Shown here piece after piece: positions 49,948 through 57,467 of a stretch of DNA of 64,000 nucleotides. Source of the DNA: Robinsoniella peoriensis (lineage in GTDB: Bacteria; Bacillota; Clostridia; Lachnospirales; Lachnospiraceae); the NCBI RefSeq assembly GCF_000797495.1, contig NZ_JTGN01000003.1, positions 412,179 through 476,178 on the forward strand, in the 5' to 3' direction. Position numbers and translations under genes: made by a program. The notes under the pieces are model-generated. The model saw only the letters and a program-made list of their open reading frames with translations. It did no database searches and was not told where the DNA came from. How positions within the stretch are numbered: the stretch's first letter is position 1; each line of letters begins with the position of its first letter.

Positions 49948-50853
49948 ATGAGTCATGGCTTAAAATTAGTTAAACATAAAATATATTTGTATTTACTTCC
50001 AGGAGTATTATGGTATGCAGTTATACTGTTTGTTCCCATTTTACTGGCTTTATATTATGGATTTTTTGACTGGAATGGGGGTGTAAATAAGACCTTTATA
50101 GGGATTAAAAACTTTGTGGATGTTATTCAGGATAAGATCTTTATCAAATCCCTGCTGAATAATATTTACCTGGTGGCAGTATGTTTGATTTTCCAGATTG
50201 GGCTGGCATTTATATTTGCAACATTTCTGGGCAGCAGGCATGTAAAATTTAAGGGGTTTCACCGGACAATGTGCTATTTTCCATCGGTGCTTTCGGCAGT
50301 TATTGTTGGATTTATCTGGAACCTGATTTATAACTATGAGTACGGGCTGCTCAATGCCGTTCTTAAAATGGTGGGATTGGAAAGTAAAGTGCAGCCCTGG
50401 CTCAATAATCCGAAGATCATCATGCTGCTGGTTGCTATTCCAATCATATGGCAATTTATTGGATACTATATGGTGATAATGCTCTCCGGTATGTCATCCA
50501 TCGATCCCCAGGTACTTGAAATGGCTGAGATAGATGGTGCAGTCGGTTGGAAAAAGGCATTATATATCACGGTTCCCCTTATAAAGAATACGCTTATAGT
50601 TTGTATTACCCTTTGTATTGCCGGAAATATGAAGGCATTCGATATTATATATGCGATGACATCCGGCGGTCCGGGATACTCCAGCAGCGTTATGGCAATG
50701 TATGCATATAATACATCATTTACGTCCTATAAAATGGGATATGGCAGCGCAATGTCCATTGTGATCCTGATTGTAAGCCTGATATTTATTTTGGGCACAC
50801 AGGTTCCGCTTAACAGGCTGGCAGGAGGGAAAAATGAAGATGAAAAAAAATAA
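49948..50853 (+). CDS. CUT1 sugar ABC transporter permease (MalF/UgpA type)
   Basis: The protein is about 301 aa. GGTGGTGGAAGA precedes ATG 49948; ATG 49930 is an alternative with a poorer site. It has six transmembrane segments, the first at YLYLLPGVLWYAVILFVPI. The EAA loop reads QVLEMAEIDGAVGWKKALY. It ends overlapping the next permease by 20 nt. No ATPase gene is nearby, as in the other importer of this window. Confidence 0.9.
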   Translation: MSHGLKLVKHKIYLYLLPGVLWYAVILFVPILLALYYGFFDWNGGVNKTFIGIKNFVDVIQDKIFIKSLLNNIYLVAVCLIFQIGLAFIFATFLGSRHVKFKGFHRTMCYFPSVLSAVIVGFIWNLIYNYEYGLLNAVLKMVGLESKVQPWLNNPKIIMLLVAIPIIWQFIGYYMVIMLSGMSSIDPQVLEMAEIDGAVGWKKALYITVPLIKNTLIVCITLCIAGNMKAFDIIYAMTSGGPGYSSSVMAMYAYNTSFTSYKMGYGSAMSIVILIVSLIFILGTQVPLNRLAGGKNEDEKK

Positions 50854-51673
50854 ATTAAAGGTAATACATATCATTCCCAATTTCCTCTTAATCATATTTT
50901 CCCTTTCCTGTATTTATCCTTTGGTTTGGCTTGTCTACTCTTCCTTTAAAACAAAATCGGAATTTTATCAGAATCCCGTTGCGCTGCCAACACAAATCAA
51001 TTTTTCCTACTATCAGGAGATTCTGACTAACAGTAAATTTCTGGTATGGGTATGGAACAGTTTGCGCTATAGCCTGCTTGCCTTGTTTTTTATACTGCTG
51101 TTTGGGTTTATGATTGGATACCTGTTATCCCGGTATAATTTTCCGGGGCGAAAATCTACCTATACATTTTTTTTACTGGGAATGCTGGTTCCCGTGCATG
51201 CAATCATGGTCCCAATGTATGTAATGTTTACGAAGTTACATCTGACAGACCATTGGTTTACATTAGTACTTCCATATACCGCAATGGGGCTTCCCCTGGC
51301 TGTGTTTCTGGTGGAAAGCTATGTCAGGACCATACCGGTAGAGGTAGAAGAAGCAGCAGCCATAGATGGATGCTCCAGGGAAAGAACCATTTTCTCAATT
51401 GTCCTCTTCATGTGTAAACCAATACTTGTGACCATAGGAATTATTCAGTTTTTTGGATCGTGGAATGAATTTACCTTTGCCCTGATCCTTACGAATTCAG
51501 AAAAATATATGACACTTCCGGTGGGAATAGCATTATTTAAAGGGCAGTTTACTACAAACTATCCAAGAATGATGACTTCTATGTTATTAGCAATTTTGCC
51601 TGCAATGGCAGCTTATTTCATTTTTTCAAAACATATTATAAAAGGCATGGTTGCCGGAGCGGTGAAAGGTTAG
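50834..51673 (+). CDS. CUT1 sugar ABC transporter permease (MalG type)
   Basis: The 279-aa second permease has GGAGGG before ATG 50834. It carries six transmembrane segments and the EAA loop EVEEAAAIDGCSRERTIF. It ends with the family's typical SKHIIKGMVAGAVKG. It is translationally coupled to the MalF-type permease and lies 10 bp before the mannosidase gene. Confidence 0.92.
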   Translation: MKMKKNKLKVIHIIPNFLLIIFSLSCIYPLVWLVYSSFKTKSEFYQNPVALPTQINFSYYQEILTNSKFLVWVWNSLRYSLLALFFILLFGFMIGYLLSRYNFPGRKSTYTFFLLGMLVPVHAIMVPMYVMFTKLHLTDHWFTLVLPYTAMGLPLAVFLVESYVRTIPVEVEEAAAIDGCSRERTIFSIVLFMCKPILVTIGIIQFFGSWNEFTFALILTNSEKYMTLPVGIALFKGQFTTNYPRMMTSMLLAILPAMAAYFIFSKHIIKGMVAGAVKG

Positions 51674-51683
51674 GTGAAAAGAG

Positions 51684-54218
51684 ATGAATATTACAAAATT
51701 AAATAAATCATGGGTGCTTCATGAAGCTCCTTTTAGTTGGGACAGGCAATATCTTGCCGATATAAATAAAATAAATGAGGGGTGGTATAAGTGTGATTTA
51801 CCGGTGGATGTCCGCATGCCTCTGATAGATGCCGGTGTCATTAAGGAACCCTTAGAAGGAGATAACAGTTATGAATCCAAATGGATGGAAGAACGCTCCT
51901 GGTGGTTTCAAAAGCATTTTTCATCCGCTGACATCGGCATGGAAAACGAAGTCATAGAGTTAGTGCTGGAAGGCCTGGATACGAACAGCGATATATTTTT
52001 AAATGATCAATATATTGGATCTCATCAAAATGTACATTATCCGTTTATTTGTGAGATAAAAAGATTTTTAGTAAATGGGGATAATAAACTGTCGGTTCGG
52101 CTCACCAGTGGGCTTGAAAATATATCTATAAAGGATCTGGCTCAAATTGATTGTGCCGTTACCGCTGAAAGCGACTTTAATGACAGTGACAGGGGTGATC
52201 ACAGAAGGACAATGGTAAGGCGGCCCCAGTATAATATTGGCTGGGACTGGGGACCGCGGCTGGTTTCCGTTGGCATTACCGGACAAGCCTTTGTCCGAGC
52301 TTATAATAAGATTGCGATCCGCGAAGTTGGAATTGAAACAAAAGAGATTAAGAAGGATGGGGATGGGAAGCTGGCATTATTAAACGTGATGGTTAATGCA
52401 GAAAACTTAAATATCGTGGATACGGTTGATTGTGATCTGGAAATTGTAATTCGAAAGGACGGCAAAATTGCTGCATGCAAAACGATTCCCGATATCCTGC
52501 TCACATCCGGCACAAATTATATTAATCAGGAAATGGAAATCCAGGAAGCAGAGCTTTGGTGGCCTGCCGGTTATGGAGAACAGCCCCTTTACCAGGTGGA
52601 AATAACGGCACGATGCGCAGATACGAATGAAAGCTGGCCAGTTTTTAACTATGGTATCAGAAAAATCAGTATAGATACGCCGGTTTTGGAGGATGGGACC
52701 AGAAATTTTAAATTTATCGTGAACGGACAGGAGATATTTTGTAAGGGAGCGAACTGGATACCAAATGATTTTATATATGCAAGGGTTACAGCGGAAAAAT
52801 ACCGTACATTACTAGAGGAGGCAGTTGAGGCTAATTTCAATATGATCCGCATTTGGGGTGGCGGATTATACGAAAGAGAACTGTTCTATGATCTCTGTGA
52901 CGAGAAAGGAATATTGGTGTGGCAGGACTTTATGCTGGCATGCGGTGCATATCCGGAACAGCAGGCGTGGTTTGAAAATGAAATACGTTCTGAATATGCC
53001 TATCAGGCAAAGCGGCTGCGGACACATTCCTGCATTGCACTTTTTTGCGGCACGAATGAGAACCACTGGATTTTTTCCAATCCCGAATTCCTGGACAGAT
53101 GGAAAATAAAACCGTCTTATCAAAATCAATATGGACTTTGGATTCCAAATGTCCTTTCTAAGGAAGTGGTTTGGATGAATTGTCCCTACATACCCTATTG
53201 GAACAGCTCTCCATATGGCGGGAAGAATGCAAATGATTTAGACTGTGGTGATGCACATCTGTGGAGTCATGGATTTGTAAGTAATGATATCCGGGAAGCT
53301 TTGGATTTAAAGAGTTATGATGCTATCAAAACAAAGTTCGTAAGTGAATATGGTGTTCTCGGACCATGCTGCTTAGAGAGTATCAAGGAATATCTGGGAG
53401 ACGGAGATCTGGATATGAATGGAAAGCTGTGGAAATCCCATACAAACGTGACAATGAAAGATACCTTGGGGAAAGCCATTGTACAAAACTATCTGCCTGA
53501 GAATCATGAGCTTACAGAGAGCGAATTTATTCTGTATGGCGGGCTTGTACAGGGAGATGTCTATGAATATTCCCTGGAGTCATTCCGTTTTCAGGAAGAC
53601 TGCGGTGGAGCGCTTTTCTGGATGTATAATGACGCCTGGGGAGAAGTTGGATGGACAGTTATAGATTACTATTTGAGGAGAAAGATTTCTTATTACGGGG
53701 TTAAAAGGGCATTTGCCCATAAGAAATTTATTATCAGGCAGGCGGATGACTGTATTCTTATCCGGGGAATCAACGATACAAAGGAAAAACTGCGCTGCAA
53801 AGTGAAATTTGGTTATGTATCATTTGATGGGAAAATCAGTGACACCAGAGAAATGGTATTTGAAGTTCCCGCCGGGTCAAGGATGCAGGTATTAAAAGAA
53901 AAATTAGGTGACTATGACTTAGAATGCGGATCATATATGCTGTATGTATATGATGACGGCATTGATCATGCAATGCTATACACCTGCCCCAACAGCCGGC
54001 TGAAGTATGCAAAGAGTCCTGTGGAGGTTATGGAAGAAAAGGTAATCGGAAATGATAAAAAGCTTGTGTTAAGGGCCGGGGGGTATGTGTGCGGTGTGTA
54101 TATAGCCGGAAACTACAAATGCAGCGATAATTATTTTAATATGCTTCCAGGGGAAGAAAGGACGATTATAGTACAAGATGCAGGTAATACTGAATTAGAA
54201 ATTAAGAGTATAAGATGA
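51684..54218 (+). CDS. GH2 family beta-mannosidase
   Basis: The 844-aa cytoplasmic enzyme has LNKSWVLHEAPFSW at the N-terminus, the mannosidase-type GWDWGPRLVSVGI motif, and FCKGANWIPNDFI at the barrel entrance. The acid/base is E459 in CGTNENHW and the nucleophile E555 in VSEYG. This set is typical of GH2 beta-mannosidases rather than galactosidases. It would split terminal beta-mannose from the imported oligosaccharide. It ends the operon; a small in-frame ATGA overlap at 54215 opens a short unconvincing frame. Confidence 0.9.
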   Translation: MNITKLNKSWVLHEAPFSWDRQYLADINKINEGWYKCDLPVDVRMPLIDAGVIKEPLEGDNSYESKWMEERSWWFQKHFSSADIGMENEVIELVLEGLDTNSDIFLNDQYIGSHQNVHYPFICEIKRFLVNGDNKLSVRLTSGLENISIKDLAQIDCAVTAESDFNDSDRGDHRRTMVRRPQYNIGWDWGPRLVSVGITGQAFVRAYNKIAIREVGIETKEIKKDGDGKLALLNVMVNAENLNIVDTVDCDLEIVIRKDGKIAACKTIPDILLTSGTNYINQEMEIQEAELWWPAGYGEQPLYQVEITARCADTNESWPVFNYGIRKISIDTPVLEDGTRNFKFIVNGQEIFCKGANWIPNDFIYARVTAEKYRTLLEEAVEANFNMIRIWGGGLYERELFYDLCDEKGILVWQDFMLACGAYPEQQAWFENEIRSEYAYQAKRLRTHSCIALFCGTNENHWIFSNPEFLDRWKIKPSYQNQYGLWIPNVLSKEVVWMNCPYIPYWNSSPYGGKNANDLDCGDAHLWSHGFVSNDIREALDLKSYDAIKTKFVSEYGVLGPCCLESIKEYLGDGDLDMNGKLWKSHTNVTMKDTLGKAIVQNYLPENHELTESEFILYGGLVQGDVYEYSLESFRFQEDCGGALFWMYNDAWGEVGWTVIDYYLRRKISYYGVKRAFAHKKFIIRQADDCILIRGINDTKEKLRCKVKFGYVSFDGKISDTREMVFEVPAGSRMQVLKEKLGDYDLECGSYMLYVYDDGIDHAMLYTCPNSRLKYAKSPVEVMEEKVIGNDKKLVLRAGGYVCGVYIAGNYKCSDNYFNMLPGEERTIIVQDAGNTELEIKSIR

Positions 54219-54383
54219 AAGTAAAAAATCACTGCGGGGAAGGCAGCTTCTGGGATATTATTCCGTGGGGCAGCAGCAGGATTATCCTTCTATTTATCAT
54301 CATTCCGGCAGTGAACATTTTATACGTCACGGACTGGGGGACTGGGGAATCCAACAGAATAAGGGGGAATGCCGGGAGAAACC
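54219..54383 (+). other. Post-operon stretch with possible gene remnant
   Basis: A 60-codon frame in 54265-54447 (GTG start, no good RBS) contains SIYHHSGSEHFIRHGLGDWG. HGLGDW recalls the GLGDW motif of GH78 enzymes, so this may be a relic of a lost rhamnosidase. An overlapping frame from 54215 gives a short protein with one hydrophobic stretch. Neither is convincing as a functional gene. Confidence 0.25.
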
Positions 54384-54420
54384 AGCATCCATGAACAGCT
54401 TTTGTTCATGGATGCTTTTT
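54384..54420 (+). terminator. Intrinsic terminator after the beta-mannosidase operon
   Basis: A 14-bp perfect stem (AGCATCCATGAACA at 54384-54397 with TGTTCATGGATGCT at 54403-54416) has a 5-nt loop and is followed by TTTT, then CTATTG. Confidence 0.85.
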
Positions 54421-54432
54421 CTATTGTGTTGG

Positions 54433-54591
54433 GGGTTAGGTGATTAATGACGCTTTGTAGATATAGGTAGTGTACGGAAAGGTTAGAAAATACCAGTTCT
54501 GCGGCCAGCTGACGGAGCCCATACCAGTTTTCCACACCCATCTTTCTGTACACTACCTATCATTTACAAAGCGTCTTAATCAGCGAAACCC
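54433..54591. repeat. Imperfect inverted repeat with ~48-bp arms (MITE-like)
   Basis: The left arm (about 54433-54481) and right arm (about 54543-54591) are inverted copies of each other with only scattered differences. They share GACGCTTTGTA, then ATAGGTAGTGTAC, then GAAAG. Between them lie about 60 bp with two direct copies of ATACCAGTT. There is no transposase. This looks like a miniature inverted-repeat element or the two ends of a deleted insertion sequence. The rest of the gap to 54689 holds nothing I recognise. Confidence 0.65.
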
Positions 54592-54689
54592 AAATTTAAG
54601 ATAAATTGTTTGATGTAGCAATAGCGTGTTCACCAATTGTTCTCGGACTGCTGTGGGCACCATGATTTAAATATATTTTCAAATAAGAC

Positions 54690-54740
54690 TTGACTTAGTA
54701 GTAAAATTATACTAATATAAAAGTATAAAAAAGCTACTAA
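54690..54740 (+). promoter_or_regulatory. Promoter with nested operator dyad for the Nudix-J-kinase-vWA-PurA operon
   Basis: The -35 is TTGACT (54690-54695) and the -10 TAATAT (54713-54718), with 17 bp between. Two inverted-repeat pairs share the same centre (between 54717 and 54718): TTAGTAG (54695-54701) with CTACTAA (54734-54740), and TTATACT (54707-54713) with AGTATAA (54722-54728). The dyad covers the -10 and the start site, as expected for a repressor operator. The regulator encoded just downstream is the natural candidate. Confidence 0.75.
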
Positions 54741-54769
54741 CTATTTCAAAGAAAGGATTTAGTTTAGAT

Positions 54770-55435
54770 ATGAATGCATTCAGACATGAAAAAATTGCAG
54801 TTGCTGTGGATTTTTTAATTATGACAATTGAAGATGACAAGCTGAAAGTATTAATGGTTCGAAGAAATGAGGAGCCGTTCAAAGGGGCTCTGGCGCTGCC
54901 GGGAGTTGCGGTAGCCGAGGACGAGACGCTGTCTCACGCTGCCAGGAGATGTCTTGAGGAGGAGACAGGGATTACGGAGAATATCTATCTGGAACAATTA
55001 TATACATGGGGGGATGACTGCAGACGAGACCCAAGAAACCGGGTAATTTCTGTCTCATATATGGCTCTGATTCCCAGAGAGCTGCTTGCGGAGAGCATCG
55101 GCAAGCGGGTAACGGAAGTTCTGTTTATGGATGTAACGGAAATTCTTTCCGAACAGTATAAACTGGCATTTGATCATAAAGAGATGATTGCATACGGGAG
55201 AGAACGCATACAAAATAAAACAGAATACACGACAATTGCTTTTCATTTTCTGCCCGAAGAATTTACATTGCCCGAATTACAAAAAATCTACGAGATTTTA
55301 TTGGGCAAAAATTTATTCAAAGCAAATTTCCGGAAAAGTATTCAGGATATAGTAGAAGATACCGGTAAAATGAAAAAGGTGGGTGCCCATAGACCCAGTA
55401 AAATCTATAGAAGGGCGGAAGATTTTAAGGGATAA
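54770..55435 (+). CDS. NrtR-like Nudix-domain transcriptional regulator
   Basis: The protein is 221 aa. Residues about 8-150 are a Nudix fold (VDFLIMTIEDDKLKVLMVRR). The Nudix box is degenerate: the stretch from GVAVAEDE to EEETGI keeps E, R, EE and G, but the opening Gly is offset and the Glu after the Arg is Cys, which suggests ligand binding without efficient hydrolysis. Residues about 150-221 match the winged helix of NrtR proteins, ending AHRPSKIYRR like the RPAxLYR signature. Known NrtR proteins repress NAD genes and respond to ADP-ribose. Here the gene is first in an operon with a J-domain/kinase-like protein, a vWA protein and a PurA paralogue, so its target set is different. The ligand is unknown. 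Confidence 0.82.
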   Translation: MNAFRHEKIAVAVDFLIMTIEDDKLKVLMVRRNEEPFKGALALPGVAVAEDETLSHAARRCLEEETGITENIYLEQLYTWGDDCRRDPRNRVISVSYMALIPRELLAESIGKRVTEVLFMDVTEILSEQYKLAFDHKEMIAYGRERIQNKTEYTTIAFHFLPEEFTLPELQKIYEILLGKNLFKANFRKSIQDIVEDTGKMKKVGAHRPSKIYRRAEDFKG

Positions 55436-55438
55436 AAG

Positions 55439-56506
55439 ATGCGTGGGAAACCATTAGGTGAGTATCAAGCTGTAAGAAACCAAGATGAGGTGAGGACTTT
55501 GAAAGCAGAACAGATTTTATCAATATCCAAAACCGGTGATTTGTTCCCTTATGGAATTGATATGATAAAGGCAAGATATAAAGAATTGGTCAAAGTCTGG
55601 CATCCGGATATCAATTGTACACCAGGAGCAGCAGAAGTATATTCCAGGATTACAGAATTGTATCGTGAGGCATTGAAACTCTCCGAGGCCGGAGCCTGGG
55701 AGAAATCCAATTATATTCTGGTAAGCAGGCGGGATGATAACGAAAAGATTGCATTAAATTATGACGCAGCATTTGATTTTGAACTGGGCACAAGATATGA
55801 AACTAAAACCAGGATTGCATATGTATTAGGTTCAGACAAGAAAAAATATTTTGAAAATGCTGTAATGAGAATCTCCGGACTGAAATTTCAGGATGAGCAT
55901 ATGAAAGCAGATTTAAGCAGGTTTCTTCCCCGAATTCTGAATGCCTTTCAGACAAAAGGCGGAGAATATGTAATTCTGTTGGAAAAGCCAGATCACGTTA
56001 TTTCTCTTAAAAGTGTCCTTGCGTATTTTGGAGGAAAATTAGACGACAGGCATGTTGCCTGGATCATAAGCAGATTGTTTAGCTTAACATGTTTCCTCAA
56101 ATACAATAAGCTTGTTCACAATGGTATCAATATCAATAACTGTTTTATCTCACCGGATAATCATTCTATTTTATTGCTTGGGGGGTGGTGGTATACGACA
56201 GGTGAGAACGAAAAGATGATCGGAACATCCAGAGATATTTTTTCCATCATGCCTGTTGCGGCGAAAGAAGATAAGAAATCTTCATCATTGACGGATTTAG
56301 AATCGGTAAAACTGATGGGCAGGCAATTGTTTGGAGAAGTAAACTGCAGAAAACTTTCTATGGATTTATCGGTGCCGGAGCCGTTTATACATTTTTTGAC
56401 TGGCGGTTCCGGCAGAGACCCTTACGAAGAATTTGTGAAATGGGACCGGGCATTGAATGATTCATATGGCAGAAGAAAATTTATTCATATGGAAATTAAA
56501 AATTAA
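55439..56506 (+). CDS. J-domain protein fused to a pseudokinase-like domain
   Basis: The 355-aa protein lies 3 bp after the Nudix gene. Residues about 20-80 form a J-domain-like helical pair with the HPD motif at 55-57 (YKELVKVWHPDIN). Residues about 110-340 resemble a protein-kinase fold. The catalytic loop aligns as HNGININNCFI (227-237), where the HRD Asp is Gly229 and the Lys is Asn231, while the metal-binding Asn (N234) is kept. The DFG position reads LLGGW, so the metal Asp is also lost. It is thus probably a pseudokinase that binds a nucleotide or partner and recruits DnaK through its J domain. I know of no named family with exactly this build. Confidence 0.7.
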   Translation: MRGKPLGEYQAVRNQDEVRTLKAEQILSISKTGDLFPYGIDMIKARYKELVKVWHPDINCTPGAAEVYSRITELYREALKLSEAGAWEKSNYILVSRRDDNEKIALNYDAAFDFELGTRYETKTRIAYVLGSDKKKYFENAVMRISGLKFQDEHMKADLSRFLPRILNAFQTKGGEYVILLEKPDHVISLKSVLAYFGGKLDDRHVAWIISRLFSLTCFLKYNKLVHNGININNCFISPDNHSILLLGGWWYTTGENEKMIGTSRDIFSIMPVAAKEDKKSSSLTDLESVKLMGRQLFGEVNCRKLSMDLSVPEPFIHFLTGGSGRDPYEEFVKWDRALNDSYGRRKFIHMEIKN

Positions 56507-56528
56507 TGGAAAGAAAAGGAGAATGGAT

Positions 56529-57446
56529 ATGGGATGTGGAACATTTACAAGTAAAGATTGGATTAGATATACAGCAAGCAGAGGATACACGGCAGACTCG
56601 TCGGCAAGTGACATGTATAAATCAATCTCTGTTAAAAAAGAATTTGAACCTGTTGGCATAACCTATAGAGAATCCTGTGATTCAGAAGAACACCCTGATT
56701 CTACACCAATTATTTTAGGTCTTGATGTAACGGGATCTATGAGCAGTGTTTTGGAAATTATTTCGAAAAAACTACATACGCTGATTAATGAAATTTATGA
56801 TAGAGAACCAGTTAAAGACCCTCAGGTAATGGTCATGGCATTTGGGGATGTGGAGTGTGATCGTCATCCATTACAGGTAACCCAGTTCGAATCCGATATC
56901 CGGATTGCAGAACAGTTAAATAATATTTATTTTGAAAGAGGCGGCGGGGGTAACAATGGAGAATCTTACACACTACCCTGGTATTTCGCTGCAAGACATA
57001 CAAAAATTGATTCATATGAAAAACATGGAAGGAAAGGTTTTTTATTTACAATGGGGGATGAACCATTCTTAAATATCATATCAAAGAATGCTATTAAAAA
57101 ATTTACAGGTGATGATATTCAGGCTGATTTAACGGCAGATGAATTACTAACTGAAGTTTCCAGGCAGTACGAAATCTATCACCTGATGATTGAAGAGGGT
57201 TCCGGCATGAGAATAGGCAGGGATGATGTTGCAGCGAAATGGACGAATCTCTTAGGGCAGAGAGCAATTGCCGTATCTGACTGCTCCAAAATACCGGAAA
57301 TTATTGTTTCTATTTTGGAAATAGCGGCAGGAAAAGATGTAAAAGAAGTGGAAGATTCCTGGGAGGATGAAACGGCGCTAGTTGTAAGCCGGGCAATCAG
57401 CGGTCTGGCTGTTATAAATGATAATAATGATCTGATTGAATTTTAA
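56529..57446 (+). CDS. von Willebrand factor A domain protein
   Basis: The protein is 305 aa. AAGGAG lies 7 nt before ATG 56529; the frame extends into the preceding gene, but starts there lack an RBS. The vWA fold begins at about residue 60 with the MIDAS motif DVTGSMS (D66, T68, S70), then VMVMAFGDVECDRHPLQ. A Gly-rich loop and Thr (GGGGNNGESYTLPWYFA) supply the third metal loop, and LFTMGDEPF a conserved Asp. There is no signal peptide or membrane segment, so it acts inside the cell, probably as a metal-dependent protein-binding scaffold for the J-domain protein or the PurA paralogue. Confidence 0.85.
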   Translation: MGCGTFTSKDWIRYTASRGYTADSSASDMYKSISVKKEFEPVGITYRESCDSEEHPDSTPIILGLDVTGSMSSVLEIISKKLHTLINEIYDREPVKDPQVMVMAFGDVECDRHPLQVTQFESDIRIAEQLNNIYFERGGGGNNGESYTLPWYFAARHTKIDSYEKHGRKGFLFTMGDEPFLNIISKNAIKKFTGDDIQADLTADELLTEVSRQYEIYHLMIEEGSGMRIGRDDVAAKWTNLLGQRAIAVSDCSKIPEIIVSILEIAAGKDVKEVEDSWEDETALVVSRAISGLAVINDNNDLIEF

Positions 57447-57467
57447 GAGGATAGGAGAGATGATTGT

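Noticed and set aside
54320..54553. Minus-strand 77-aa frame across the inverted repeat
   Set aside because: It spans the terminator and the repeat arms, has no RBS, and is best explained by chance in repeat DNA.
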